Shown: positions 25,101 through 32,240 of the stretch, piece by piece | How the letters are laid out: each line of letters opens with the position of its first letter | Numbering within the stretch: the stretch's first letter is position 1 | From: Ursus arctos | Lineage: Eukaryota > Chordata > Mammalia > Carnivora > Ursidae | Length of the DNA: 64,000 bases | Assembly (NCBI RefSeq): GCF_023065955.2 | Contig: NW_026623008.1 | Span: 23,246,001-23,310,000, forward strand | Reading direction: 5' to 3' | The notes under the pieces: model-generated | Told to the model about the DNA's origin: nothing | Database searches by the model: none | The model's input: only the letters and a program-made list of their open reading frames with translations | Program-made: the position numbers and the translations under genes

Positions 25101-26116
25101 GCTGACCTCTGCCCCCCATTCACCCACCCAGACTGCAAACTCTTCTAGAGTGAGGTCTAACCCAAATCCATTTCAGGGACCCCGACATCGGGACAAGGCC
25201 GGACACAATGGGGACGTGGGTGAAGGCTGCGGAATCTGTCAAGACGGGTACCAGAGGGCACGCTGGGCCCCCTGGACACACCCACCCCACCAGGGCCCTG
25301 CTCACACTCACCATATCTCATCTCGGTCGTGAACAGGTCATTGCTGCTCCCTGAATGCAAATCGGCCTCAGCGGGTGGGGCCGGGCCCCCGGGCACCAGG
25401 GCATTGGACAGCGTGTGGGCCGCAGGAGGGCCTGGAGGCGCGGTGGTGCTGGCGGGACCGGCCCCCGCCTCGCCAGGGCAGCTGCAGCCCGGCTGGGCGA
25501 AGCCACAGGCCCGGCCGGCAGCGCGGCCACACTCCTCACTCCAGCGGCAGAGCACGCCGCAAGTGAACTGGCTGGAATTGTTGTTGTTGATGAGCAAGAC
25601 CTCAACGAAGCGGAAGGCCAGGGCGGCTGGCGCCAGCAGGCGCGGGGCCTCCGACGGCTCCGCCGACAGGCACAGCTGCACGAAGTTCTTGTCAAAGTGC
25701 AGGAAGGTAAAGGGGCCCGAGCCGCCGCACAGTTCCAGCCCCGCTGCCGCTGCCTCCTCCTCGTCGTCGGGCCGCCCCGCCTCTGCCTCCGCCCGGGCCA
25801 CCGCCTCCCCTGGGCTAGGCCGCAGGCAGGTGAAGTTGACCAGGTAGTGGTCCAGGGGCAGCAGACGGGGGGCGAAGTGAGTGCACACCTGCTCCTGGCG
25901 GTTGAAGCGCAGGTAGAGGGAGTACTTGGTGGGGTCGGGGTTCTCCAGGGTCCAGGAGCAGCCCGAGGCGATGGTGGGAAAGAGGTCCTGCAGTGAGAAG
26001 GCCCCGTAGAGCACGCCCGAGGCCAGGGCGGAGCAGGCGCTGGGGGCAGGGTCGAAGGCAGCGGCCAGGCGCAGGGACAGAATTACAGATAGTAAGAGGG
26101 GACAGGCTGGGGTCAT
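523..26116 (-). CDS. ADGRB2: ADGRB2 (BAI2) adhesion GPCR, 26 coding exons, 3' end off window
   Basis: Brain-enriched adhesion G-protein-coupled receptor of the BAI family; plasma membrane. Coding exons in transcript order: 26116-25312, 14151-14068, 13816-13652, 12468-12304, 11705-11541, 11456-11289, 11213-11112, 10950-10844, 10051-9857, 9697-9629, 9551-9443, 9150-8820, 8486-8381, 8206-8163, 7920-7794, 7352-7249, 7148-7046, 6379-6229, 6046-5977, 5592-5526, 5362-5277, 4985-4887, 2763-2592, 2303-2208, 1843-1804, 1139-523. All junction phases agree and the sum is 4,347 nt (1,449 codons). Domain order: signal peptide, N-terminal CUB-like/BAI region, four TSP1 repeats, HormR, GAIN, GPS, 7TM, proline-rich tail. 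Human ADGRB2 is about 1,585 residues (recalled), so roughly the last 130, with the PDZ-binding end, are missing to the left. Introns are GT-AG except one GC-AG. No frameshift or internal stop was seen. Paralogue confusion with ADGRB1 or ADGRB3 is unlikely: four rather than five TSP1 repeats (ADGRB1) and recognisable ADGRB2 tail wording. Confidence 0.97.
1530..1700 (-). mobile_element. MIR SINE fossil in ADGRB2 intron
   Basis: Reverse-complement MIR features: ggctcagagaagt, then a tttgcccaaagtcacacag core, then agtaagtgg. The rest of intron 1140-1803 shows nothing else. Confidence 0.65.
1804..1843 (-). CDS. ADGRB2: ADGRB2 coding exon 25, 40-nt microexon
   Basis: Encodes [13 protein letters not shown] plus the first base of a Val codon. 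Acceptor cctatag at 1844, donor gtgagt at 1803. Small size; confirmed by phase on both sides. Confidence 0.93.
2208..2303 (-). CDS. ADGRB2: ADGRB2 coding exon 24, proximal cytoplasmic tail
   Basis: A 96-nt phase 0-0 exon encoding [18 protein letters not shown] and then [14 protein letters not shown], just after TM7. Confidence 0.95.
2592..2763 (-). CDS. ADGRB2: ADGRB2 coding exon 23, TM6 and TM7
   Basis: A 172-nt exon: [18 protein letters not shown], then [11 protein letters not shown] (loop 3), then [16 protein letters not shown] and [12 protein letters not shown]. The N-S-A-Q-G-F sequence in TM7 is typical of adhesion GPCRs. Confidence 0.97.
3835..4075 (-). mobile_element. MIR SINE fossil
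   Basis: Reverse MIR order: gccaggccctacactgaac, then atcattatcccaatttacc, then gatgaggaaactgg. Confidence 0.7.
4320..4570. repeat. Degenerate tandem repeat of an attctaag-like unit
   Basis: Roughly 10-bp imperfect units (attctaac, gattctagg, cattctta, attctaag, attctatc, ggttctatg, attctaagg) repeat across about 250 bp. Probably an old minisatellite or an internal part of an ancient transposon; family not identified. Confidence 0.6.
4887..4985 (-). CDS. ADGRB2: ADGRB2 coding exon 22, 33-codon ICL3 cassette exon
   Basis: A 99-nt exon encoding [17 protein letters not shown] and then [16 protein letters not shown], inserted between TM5 and TM6. Acceptor at 4986; donor gttagt at 4886-4881, followed at once by dense G runs on the transcript strand. 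Its length is a multiple of three and both flanking exons also join directly in frame (RAG-ASLWSS), so it can be skipped cleanly. It agrees with the longer human isoform as I remember it. Confidence 0.88.
5277..5362 (-). CDS. ADGRB2: ADGRB2 coding exon 21, end of TM5 and ICL3
   Basis: An 86-nt exon encoding [18 protein letters not shown], then [11 protein letters not shown], the basic third intracellular loop. Its end joins in phase both to the cassette exon at 4985 and directly to the exon at 2763. Confidence 0.96.
5526..5592 (-). CDS. ADGRB2: ADGRB2 coding exon 20, ECL2 cysteine and start of TM5
   Basis: A 67-nt exon encoding [15 protein letters not shown] and PAAVIVL. The C-W pair is the conserved loop-2 cysteine of adhesion GPCRs. 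Donor gtatgt. Confidence 0.96.
5977..6046 (-). CDS. ADGRB2: ADGRB2 coding exon 19, TM4
   Basis: A 70-nt exon encoding [18 protein letters not shown] and GTSSY: transmembrane helix 4 and the start of extracellular loop 2. Confidence 0.96.
6229..6379 (-). CDS. ADGRB2: ADGRB2 coding exon 18, TM3
   Basis: A 151-nt exon: [17 protein letters not shown], then [14 protein letters not shown], the basic loop [11 protein letters not shown] and CLGWG. The Cys near the start is placed for the disulphide between TM3 and extracellular loop 2; the W in CWVLTEA is a family feature. Confidence 0.97.
7046..7148 (-). CDS. ADGRB2: ADGRB2 coding exon 17, TM2, with GC donor
   Basis: A 103-nt exon encoding [14 protein letters not shown], then [18 protein letters not shown], transmembrane helix 2. 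The coding sequence must stop after AAG (7048-7046) for the next exon (GVCTMIAAF) to be in frame, and the following intron begins GCAGGT rather than GT. Confidence 0.95.
7249..7352 (-). CDS. ADGRB2: ADGRB2 coding exon 16, TM1
   Basis: A 104-nt exon starting [16 protein letters not shown] and running through the hydrophobic segment [16 protein letters not shown], transmembrane helix 1. Confidence 0.96.
7353..7793. other. ADGRB2 intron between TM1 and GPS exons
   Basis: Short CA/GT-rich low-complexity tracts at about 7490-7620; no gene or recognisable transposon. Confidence 0.6.
7794..7920 (-). CDS. ADGRB2: ADGRB2 coding exon 15, GPS autoproteolysis motif
   Basis: Encodes [12 protein letters not shown], then [15 protein letters not shown]. 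The C-x-C-x-H-L-S motif is the GPCR proteolysis site; by family knowledge the cut falls between Leu and Ser. The exon ends AQPPKDL, the stalk leading to TM1. The catalytic His-Leu-Ser is intact, so cleavage competence is plausible. Confidence 0.97.
8163..8206 (-). CDS. ADGRB2: ADGRB2 coding exon 14, small exon opening the GPS
   Basis: A 44-nt exon encoding [14 protein letters not shown]. It carries the first GPS cysteine and the conserved C-x-x-W. Too short for ordinary ORF detection; supported by both splice sites and phase. Confidence 0.94.
8381..8486 (-). CDS. ADGRB2: ADGRB2 coding exon 13, GAIN beta strands
   Basis: A 106-nt exon encoding [17 protein letters not shown] and then [12 protein letters not shown], beta-strand-like sequence just before the GPS. 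Donor gtgagt at 8380. Confidence 0.95.
8487..8819. other. ADGRB2 intron, nothing recognised
   Basis: A 333-bp GC-rich intron between GAIN exons. I see no repeat family or regulatory motif that stands out. Confidence 0.6.
8820..9150 (-). CDS. ADGRB2: ADGRB2 coding exon 12, large GAIN exon with Pro/Gly-rich insert
   Basis: A 331-nt exon running from [14 protein letters not shown], through [13 protein letters not shown], to a Ser/Pro/Gly-rich segment ([18 protein letters not shown]) and then [19 protein letters not shown]. The low-complexity insert looks like a flexible loop within GAIN. Confidence 0.95.
9443..9551 (-). CDS. ADGRB2: ADGRB2 coding exon 11, GAIN domain
   Basis: A 109-nt exon encoding [15 protein letters not shown], then [15 protein letters not shown]. 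Donor gtacca at 9442 is sub-consensus but gives the correct phase into the next exon. Confidence 0.94.
9629..9697 (-). CDS. ADGRB2: ADGRB2 coding exon 10, GAIN domain
   Basis: A 69-nt phase 0-0 exon encoding [17 protein letters not shown] followed by WDDAQQ. Donor gtgagg. Confidence 0.94.
9857..10051 (-). CDS. ADGRB2: ADGRB2 coding exon 9, start of GAIN domain
   Basis: A 195-nt phase 0-0 exon: [11 protein letters not shown], then [18 protein letters not shown], a potential glycosylation site RNVTD, ending SADDVQ. Helical N-terminal part of the GAIN domain. Confidence 0.95.
10052..10843. other. ADGRB2 intron between GAIN and HormR exons
   Basis: A 792-bp intron; a purine-rich agag segment at about 10146-10270, otherwise unremarkable. 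Confidence 0.6.
10844..10950 (-). CDS. ADGRB2: ADGRB2 coding exon 8, second half of HormR domain
   Basis: A 107-nt exon encoding [17 protein letters not shown] through EYRYLYLS, with the remaining HormR cysteines (RRC, ARC) and the W-G pair typical of the domain. Confidence 0.96.
11112..11213 (-). CDS. ADGRB2: ADGRB2 coding exon 7, first half of HormR domain
   Basis: Encodes [18 protein letters not shown] and onward through [11 protein letters not shown]: the first cysteines and Trp of the hormone-receptor domain that follows the TSP1 array in BAI proteins. N-glycosylation sequon NAS at the end. Donor gtgagg at 11111. Confidence 0.96.
11289..11456 (-). CDS. ADGRB2: ADGRB2 coding exon 6, TSP1 repeat 4
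   Basis: A 168-nt phase 1-1 exon: core [15 protein letters not shown], then [11 protein letters not shown], ending CSEKRCP. It is the last of four thrombospondin repeats. Two nearby AG dinucleotides could serve as acceptor; the outer one (exon start 11456) fits the family sequence. Confidence 0.95.
11541..11705 (-). CDS. ADGRB2: ADGRB2 coding exon 5, TSP1 repeat 3
   Basis: A 165-nt phase 1-1 exon: core [14 protein letters not shown], then [11 protein letters not shown] with an N-G-T glycosylation sequon, ending SNLECP. Confidence 0.96.
11706..12303. other. ADGRB2 intron between TSP1 repeats 2 and 3
   Basis: A 598-bp intron, no recognisable repeat or element. Confidence 0.6.
12304..12468 (-). 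CDS. ADGRB2: ADGRB2 coding exon 4, TSP1 repeat 2
   Basis: A 165-nt phase 1-1 exon with the W-x-x-W-x-x-W core [10 protein letters not shown], then [12 protein letters not shown], ending KLCSMAACP. The donor gtcagt at 12303 departs from the usual gtragt, but reading stays in phase into the next repeat. Confidence 0.95.
12469..13651. other. ADGRB2 intron between TSP1 repeats 1 and 2
   Basis: A 1.18 kb intron with two A-runs (13229-13241 and 13549-13559) and no coding sequence. Family of the A-rich pieces not recognised. Confidence 0.55.
13652..13816 (-). CDS. ADGRB2: ADGRB2 coding exon 3, TSP1 repeat 1
   Basis: A 165-nt phase 1-1 exon encoding one thrombospondin type 1 repeat: W-x-x-W core in EEWSPWSVC, then SLTCGQG and the basic R-x-R strand VRTRSC, ending NNSATCP with a potential N-glycosylation site. 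Symmetric one-domain-per-exon layout. Confidence 0.96.
14068..14151 (-). CDS. ADGRB2: ADGRB2 coding exon 2, acidic linker
   Basis: An 84-nt exon encoding the acidic linker beginning [10 protein letters not shown] and ending GLYMAQT, between the N-terminal domain and the first thrombospondin repeat. Phase 1 at both ends, so skipping it would keep the frame. Donor gtaact at 14067. Confidence 0.93.
14500..14620 (-). mobile_element. MIR SINE fragment
   Basis: Reverse MIR core: aagatgaggacactgagg, gagaggggaagtgacctg, cacacaggctgggtgagcc. Confidence 0.6.
15505..15715 (+). mobile_element. MIR SINE fossil
   Basis: Forward MIR order: ttggagtcagacaaccctgg, cgctgtgtgaccttgggcaa, gcctctctgactctgttttc, ending with a gcatgtggtgaatgctcag tail. 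Confidence 0.75.
16540..17460 (+). mobile_element. L2/CR1-type LINE fossil
   Basis: A degenerate stretch with reverse-transcriptase-like wording of L2 elements (aatccactgcagtctggctt; ccttgaaacactcccctcc; tggtttcctcctacctgtct). It is broken by many stops. The family call is from memory of the L2 consensus. Confidence 0.55.
18370..18535 (-). mobile_element. MIR SINE fragment
   Basis: Reverse MIR: aatgaggaccgaggctctg, cgcacactggagagaggctg, cattcgaacccaggcccg. Confidence 0.55.
18560..18930 (+). mobile_element. L2 LINE 3' fragment
   Basis: L2 tail wording (ttcagtggctccccactgc, ggcatgcgctggcccctgc, cagggatgcctttcttaatt). Confidence 0.5.
18945..19135 (+). mobile_element. MIR SINE fossil
   Basis: Forward MIR: ttaagagccagacagtgg, tgctgtgtgcccttgggcaa, gttgcctcacctctctgagc, then an aaaataaaaatgatac segment. 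Confidence 0.75.
19166..19594 (+). repeat. Local direct duplication of about 97 bp
   Basis: Copy 1 at 19166-19262 and copy 2 at 19499-19594 share ctcttgtgggcacgatgg, then tctccatctccc-like sequence, then gagcagcagaatgctcc and aggcatt. The roughly 235 bp between them includes an L2-like fragment (aggaagccttcctaggctg). Confidence 0.8.
20924..21079 (-). mobile_element. Carnivore tRNA-Lys SINE (SINEC), inverted
   Basis: Reads aaagattttatttatttatt at the left, with the tRNA-like head (actgagccactcaggcacc) at the right, so it lies on the minus strand. An 11-bp target-site duplication taatatattaa flanks it at 20913-20923 and 21080-21090. This family is specific to Carnivora. Confidence 0.95.
21275..21500 (-). 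mobile_element. MIR SINE fossil
   Basis: Reverse MIR: gtgccaggcactgtgctaag, cccatttcacaggtg, aacttgcccacagtcacaca, gctagtcagtggtgggg. Confidence 0.85.
24095..24215 (-). mobile_element. MIR SINE fragment
   Basis: ttaattcagagagacctcc, cattttacagatgaagaaact, caagggagtggtcaaaggcag; degenerate. Confidence 0.45.
24880..25150 (+). mobile_element. L2 LINE 3' fragment
   Basis: ggcctttgttcgcattgctc, cctctgcctggaatgccctt, ttcaggaagccttccttga: classic L2 tail wording. Confidence 0.75.
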
Positions 26117-26131
26117 CCTATGTCCCTTGCC
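25312..26131 (-). CDS. ADGRB2: ADGRB2 first coding exon: signal peptide and N-terminal domain
   Basis: The acceptor follows a pyrimidine tract ending ctccacag at 26132. The best start is the ATG at 26116-26114, because a signal peptide follows at once ([20 protein letters not shown]). Five in-frame codons precede it inside the exon; in human an upstream exon can add a short alternative N-terminus (MENTGWM, recalled), which I could not find here. The exon encodes 268 residues plus one base: a cysteine-containing BAI N-terminal domain, an acidic/Ala insert ([10 protein letters not shown], near residue 118), N-glycosylation sites in LVNFTCL and NNNNSSQF, a Cys-rich stretch and a Pro/Ala-rich linker. 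Donor ATATG|gtgagt at 25311. Confidence 0.95.
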
Positions 26132-26504
26132 CTGTGGAGAGAGACGGCGGTCAGCAGTCCCAGGCACTGCCAGCATGAGCTCTCAAGTCTCCTGTGGCTC
26201 GCTGCCAGGAGTGGGCCTCGCGGTGAAGACTTTGAAGTCACCCACATCCCCCTGTGTGATCTTAGACAGGGGACTTGACGCTTGGAGCCTCAGTCACCTT
26301 ACCTGTGAAATGAAGGCACGTGGGGGAGTGCCTGACTCTGGAAGCCCTTGAGAAACATCAGTTGTTGTCTCTGTCACCCTGTGATTCCTCGGTCAGTCCC
26401 ACCAGCCAGAGGCACCTGGCCCGACACTTGGATCTAGCCCCATCCCCACCACCCAACTGGAATTCTCCAGAACCCTTGCTCTCAGTCGCAGTGTATCGTG
26501 ATCA

Positions 26505-26645
26505 GCTGTGAGGCGCGTCATGCGTAATCCAGCGGTAATTGTCAAAGGAGCAATGTTTGACAACGATTTGCTTTTTTATAAATCAGAGCGATTCAAGGTT
26601 ATTCTCGGAACAATGTCATTCTCACTCGCTTGCTTTACTGAGTGG
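26505..26645. promoter_or_regulatory. Candidate regulatory block near the signal-peptide exon
   Basis: A compositionally distinct AT-richer stretch about 400 bp upstream of the coding exon: gcgtaatcc, ggtaattg, an 8-bp inverted repeat TTGTCAAA/TTTGACAA (26539-26546 and 26556-26563, 9-bp spacer) and SOX-like aacaatg. Function inferred only. Confidence 0.35.
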
Positions 26646-28242
26646 GCGAGAAAGGGGAGGAGTTACCACTGGTGTGCCAGGGGCTGTGCACAACCTGAGC
26701 CATGCCCATGGAGGGCACCGCAAGTATGAACGTCATGACTGCCGCTGCGGTGGATTTCCTGGTGGAAACGGTGGGAGGAGACATCTGCAAAATGGGTGCA
26801 GTCTTCCCCGTAACCCCTCTTCCCTTCCTGCCACAGGGTTATCGTCCAAGGCCTGGCTCAGGGCCCGCTACCCCCAGTGAGGCCACCAGCCATCCCCTAG
26901 TTCGCAGCTCCTGTAGCCCTTGCCTGAAAGTCCACAGCCCCAGTCATCACCTCCTGCCCCTGCTGTCTCCCCAGCTCTAGCTCACTCATCTCAGGAGTCT
27001 TTAAGCTCCTAGGAGCTTAACCTAGGAGTGGACACCAGAGTACACTGATTTCTCCGTCCCTGCCAAGTGCTGCACTGAGCCGAACCCCCAACAGCTGTGA
27101 ATGTACTCCAGGTGTGGGCAGGCGAACAGGACCTAGGCCATACCCTGCAGACATGCAGGGCGGTCAGGCCCAGGTGGACAAAAGCTGGCGGGCAGGGCAC
27201 CTGCAGGTACCCTCCCACCCACCAGGCCAGGCCGGAGCCACTGCCCACAGCCTGCCCAGCCTCCACCCTAGCTGTCCAGAAAACGGAGCCTGGTACCTGG
27301 GCTGGCTCGGTCCTGCTTCCAGCCCTGCCCCCGAGGTGATCCATACTGCCTCCCTCCTCCGTGCCAGCAGCAGAGCTCACAGCCCTGGATGGGCCCCTAG
27401 AGTCTGGTTGCTCCACATTAGAGGAGAAAAGATGAGGCTCCGAAAGGGGAGGCGGCCTGCTCAAGATCACACAAGAGTGATCCATCTGGGACTGGAAGCC
27501 GGGACCTGAAGCCCCAGCCCGTGGTTCCGCCTCGTCCACCAATAGCCTCTTGCTCCATCCCCTTCCTTGCCCAGGCCTCAGGCCCCCTGATGGACAAGCC
27601 ATGAGCTCTGGGAACTGAGTCACAAACAGAGGATACTTCACAGGTGTGGCCAGATGTTCCCAAGACCCTGAGGCTGCCCGGGCACAGATTTCCCCTTGGC
27701 TCTCTAGGAGCCTCGGCAGTGGCTGGAGGGGCAGGAGTGGGAGGGCAGGGGTGGGAGGGCAAGAATCAGAACCCCAGAATTCCAATCCCGGGGCAGCATC
27801 CGTGGAACGCCTCCCTGCCCCCAATCCTGCACCTGCCCCTCCCCAGCTGTAGGGGTCAGGGGGGATAGGGGGACAAGCTCAAGGCAGGCTCATTTACTGG
27901 GGAGGAGCCACCCCACCCTCCTCCAAAGACCCGCATGGACTTATTCAGCAGAAGTCAGAACAGGCGGTGTCTCTCCACTGCTCCCGCCAGAACTGAAAAA
28001 GGGACGCAAGAGCCCTGGCCTTCCCTGCCCACATCATGCCTGTCCCAAACTGTTCAGCCCGCCCAGCCTGCTGCGACACCAGTGAAGCCAGTCGCTGATG
28101 ATGAGTGACATCCAATCCCCCCGCTGCCCCCAATTATTTTTAAGCAGGCTGCAAAATTCAGGCCATAGCTGCCGCTCAGCAGAGGGGAGGTGGGGGCTCA
28201 TTATAACTGGCCTCGCCTCCCCCACTTAGAGCAGGGTGGGGA

Positions 28243-28247
<5 letters not shown>

Positions 28248-28273
<26 letters not shown>
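28248..28273. repeat. (AC)n microsatellite
   Basis: A near-perfect AC run, followed to about 28520 by degenerate CA-rich sequence. Confidence 0.9.
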
Positions 28274-29689
28274 GAGAGGCTTGAACATCACTGCACCGTG
28301 CGGACATGCACACAAAAGCACGTATGCACAGACACATGAAAAGACAGGTGTTCATAGGCCTTCTGCATGTGAACAGACACATGTGCACACAGACAGACAC
28401 ACAGATTAGTGAAGCCACGGATGCGTGAATTCACACGCACACAAAGGTACAGGCCCTCACGTGTACAAGGTGTAAGGAGCCAGACACTTGTACGCTTGCA
28501 CAGAGATGCGCAAATGTCCTCTCTCGGGTGAACACACAGGTAGCTGGCTCTTGGAGGCTTAGCACATAACAGCTAAGTGTCGGGATCGGACTTGCTGCTC
28601 CTTCCTTTGTGTGTTCCTGAAGCTGGGGGCTCAGAACCCCAACCCCCCCAGACCCACCGCCTGGGCCTCAGCTGCTCCCTCCTCCAGAGCCCGACACATC
28701 GAGAAGCGCTAGGTCCAGCTCCTCAGAGCCACAGCCTGGCTTCTCCACCACGGAGCCACCTCTAAACCCTGCCAAGCCCCCTCCTCCACTCAGTCTCCTT
28801 CAGACACCCCCTTCACAGCAGTTCTGGAATTTCACCCTGGGTATGTATGACCCTCGTGGTTCCTGCTGTGACAGAAGACCTTTGGGGGCCCTTTATTTTA
28901 ATATCGTTCCCCATCCATAAAATAAGGCAAAACACCCAATTCCAAGCTAAGCCAGAGAGAGCCTCTCCTGGGAGAGGACCTGGAAGGATCCTTACCTCAC
29001 GGGCAGCCCAGGTGGTTATTAGCCATGATCACCCTCCCTGAGCCTCAGTTTCCCCCTCGGTGGGATGGAGACCACGATCCCTGCTCTCAAGATTGTGCGC
29101 ACCTGCTCATTCAGCCTCCCAGTGAGTTCCCAGCACCCAGCCCGGCCCAGGCAGAGCACGCACACGTCCCTTCCCCTTCTCCCCTCCTTCTGAGGACCTC
29201 ACAAACTCTCCCTGCTTCCCTGCTGAGCTCCACCACGGTCTCTGGGAAGGCCCTTTGGACTGAACCACGGAAATGACTTTGCCACGTCCAAGCCCAGTAA
29301 GATCACAAAGGTGCCCAAGAGCTGGAGAGGACAGGTATGGCGCTCAGCTCCCAGGAAGAACTTCCTGGGTCAGGAGGTTAATGGAGAGAATAATCAAAAG
29401 GCCTCCTCCCTCAGGACTTCAGTGGGCTGAGATCGGTGAGCTGCCGGTTGGCACAATCTCAATCACAGGGACACCCCCCCCCCCCGCCTCCATCGCATGC
29501 GTGCCGCCAGCCGCCAGACCTGAGAATCCCACCCTCTGCCCAAACACTCTGAGACCCTGTTCCTCCCGGACCCCACAGGTCCCCGGCCTCGGGCTTCCCC
29601 TTCTGCACCGCTGAGGGAATCGGAGGCTTTCGCAGCAGCTGGCAGGGACAAGACTGGGGGCGGGAGGGGGGGCACCTCAGGGCAAGGGC

Positions 29690-30330
29690 TGGGTCTCCGG
29701 GATCCCCGGGATCGACCACCTTGTGCCCTGCCTGCTGGGAGCTGCGGCGCTGGGTGGCGGAGTGCGGGGAGCCCGCGCGCGGGCGGGGGAGGGGCAGCGG
29801 TGGGGGAGGGGCGCGGCGGTGCGCACATCGGTCGCGTTTATCCACCTGGCAGCTCCAATTCACCGGCCCGTCACTCACCCTCCGCCTCCCGGGCGCTCGC
29901 TGGGGGGCCGAGCCCAGGCAGACACGCGGACGGGGACCCCCCACTCGGGGCCTTCGGGTCCCCTGCACATACACTGGCCAGGTGGCAGGGTCCTCAAGGA
30001 CCCCTGTCCTGGAGCTCTGATACCCAGGAGGGCGCACACCTCCATCCAGCTTCTGGGGCTGGTGGGCAGGACCCGGGGGAGGGGGCTCCCCTGAGTGCGG
30101 CCCCGCCTTCTCCACCTGGCAAAGAGGGCCGCTCCTCCTCTAGCTCAGGGGTCTTTCAGTCCAGGAAGGGGCTCTCCCACACACCACCAGGAGGGAGACG
30201 GCGGGGGGGCGGGGTACCGCGAGGGCGGGGGCGGGGGGGGGCGGTGACTCAGCCACCCTCCGCCCGCCTCCCCGGAACTTTGCAGCAGCTGGAGCTGCCG
30301 TTGCTACAGGAACCGAAAGCTTTTGTTCCC
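29690..30330. promoter_or_regulatory. GC-rich block in intron 1, possible alternative promoter
   Basis: CpG-rich sequence with long G runs (30201-30243, G-quadruplex-like) ending at an AP-1/MAF-type site TGACTCAGC (30245-30253). Suggestive of an internal promoter or enhancer; no start site can be assigned. Confidence 0.35.
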
Positions 30331-31029
30331 CAATGTCAGGGCTGCCCGGGCAGACTGGAGGCTGGGAGGCCGCCACTCCCCGGTGGGACCCAGGCCCAGC
30401 CACACTGCCCAGAGGACTTCCAGCAGCAGAACGGCCGGATTCCAGTCGTCTCTCTCCCCCTTACCCGCCCTTCACCAAGCCAATCCCGGTAAAGCCAGGT
30501 TTCTTCAAACTCTTGGGGCTCTCAGACCGGGTCTCCCCCTAACTCTGACCTGGAGCACTAACTGTCCTGGAAAGTTCCTGATGGCATCTGACCCCCTGGG
30601 GAGAGGTAAGAGGTTCCTCTGTGTACCATATGCTCCTTTGTGGCTGATTTCCCACGTGGGCCCCCCTAACAGGCAAACCTACCTTTGGGGACCTTGACTT
30701 GGGTTTCTTCCCTGCATTTACCCTACCTCCCCAGCCTCTACACTTGAACCAGGACCTCGGAGACCTTGGCCTGGCTTTCACTGATGCCCCTCTGGCCAGA
30801 GCTGATCCCAGAGCAGTCCAGTGGGATGGTGAAGGATGGATGAGGGAGGGGAGAGGCTGCCAGTCACAGGCTCCCTGGACCCACTCTGGCAGCTGGATGG
30901 TTTCTGGCTTTATTATCCTGGGGGTTAGAGTGAAGTCACTAGAATGTGTTCTGCACTTCTCCTCTGGGAATAGGAGTAGTGTGGAGAGGGGCCTGACCTT
31001 GGCTTTGAAGACAGCCCAATAAACCAATC

Positions 31030-31205
31030 ATTGTTGAGCATTACTAGGTGCCAGACACTCTATACAATCTAATTTCATTCTCCCAGCAACTATATGAGGC
31101 ATTTATCACTGACCCATTTTATAGAGGGCCAACTGAGGCTCAGAAAGGTTATGTAGCCTGCCCTGGTCACACAGCTTTTGAACCCAGGTCATCTGGCCAA
31201 AAGCT
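31030..31205 (-). mobile_element. MIR SINE fossil
   Basis: Reverse MIR: taggtgccagacactctat, cccattttatagagggcc, actgaggctcagaaagg, ggtcacacagcttttgaacc. Confidence 0.8.
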
Positions 31206-31879
31206 GAGTTACTATTTACCCAGCTCCATTACCTGGGCGTTGGGAGGGAGAGGAGAGGGCAGAGACCAGCTGAGACCTCACTTTGGGTTACAAAAATGCC
31301 TACCACACACACGCACCCCAGGCCAGACTTCTCCCTTTCTGAAGAGTGATTGGGCGGGGGGAGGTAGAAGAAGGGAGAAGAGAAGGCAGAGAAGGGAAGA
31401 AGAGGGAGGAAATCTGTCAATCTCAGTCCAGGCAAGACCCTCACTCAAGCCTCACCACCACCACCATCAGGGCATACCCCATCCAGAGTCCACATTGACC
31501 CCTATGGCAGCAAGGGGGACACTCCCCAGGTGCCTGCTCTGTCCCGGGGCCAGGTGGACTCCCCCACCGCCTATGCCATGCCCAGACCAGACTGAGCCCA
31601 CCTTTGCCCCCACCCACCACCTAGTGGGGACTACCATGGGGTAGACAGAGGCTCCCTGGGGACACCTGCCCAACCCAAACAAGCCCATCCAGACCATCTC
31701 AAATTCTGGAGCCAGTCCTTCTGGTCTGTCCCTGATAGCTCAAAGGGCTCCTGAATTCCTGCTGGGATGAGCCCTCCACCCCACCCCACACCACCCTACC
31801 CTACCCTCAGAACATATGGCCTGACAACCAGAACTGTTCCTGCATGGCTAGCACGAGAGGACACCCGGCCTCGCCCGCC

Positions 31880-32240
31880 AACCTCCTCTTCCCTAGGGAC
31901 TTCCCAGCGCCAGTCCCGCAGCCACCGCTGCTGCTGCTCCGGCTGCGGAAACCTGGGGTTACCCGCGGGAGGAAGAGGGGCAGCGGGTCCAGGGCTGCGG
32001 GCAGGGGGCGCCAGAGGACGCCCAGGGGCCCGGCCGGCAGCTGGCGAGGCGGGCAGGCGGGCAGTATCTCTGGCCCGGGAGCCCCTCCCCCCGCGGGCAC
32101 CAGACCCTTCGCCCGCTCTGCACCGGCCGCGGCGCAGAGGACTTCCCTCGGACCGAGCTGACTGCGGGAGTGGCCGCCAACTTCACAACCTACAACCCCC
32201 CCGCCCCCGCCCCATCATGCCAGCCCCCGGGGCTGCGGGA
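31880..32240. promoter_or_regulatory. Second GC-rich block in intron 1
   Basis: CpG-dense segment 0.8 kb downstream (transcript sense) of the CpG-island edge; possibly part of a broad promoter region. No exon boundaries are convincing. Confidence 0.3.

Larger units (their letters stand above)
14152..25311. other. Large ADGRB2 intron (11.2 kb)
   Basis: Between the N-terminal exon and the linker exon. Mostly old repeats (MIR and L2 fragments listed separately), one young SINE, a local duplication at 19.2/19.5 kb, and unique AT-richer blocks at about 20600-20900, 22625-22760 and 23765-23965. Open frames here are proline-rich or repeat-derived and not credible genes. Confidence 0.7.

Noticed and set aside
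28248..28520. CRISPR-like or structured array in CA-rich sequence
   Set aside because: This is a mammalian CA microsatellite and its decayed flank; no spaced repeat structure.
30015..30060. Possible short coding exon ending ATGGAG|gtgtgc on the minus strand near 30036
   Set aside because: It would give an in-frame short leader, but the donor is weak and it does not match the known alternative N-terminus.
31430..31700. Possible alternative ADGRB2 N-terminal exon (ATG followed by GT near 31634)
   Set aside because: ATG|gtagtc could in principle splice to 26131, but the peptide does not resemble the human alternative start and the acceptor is not convincing.
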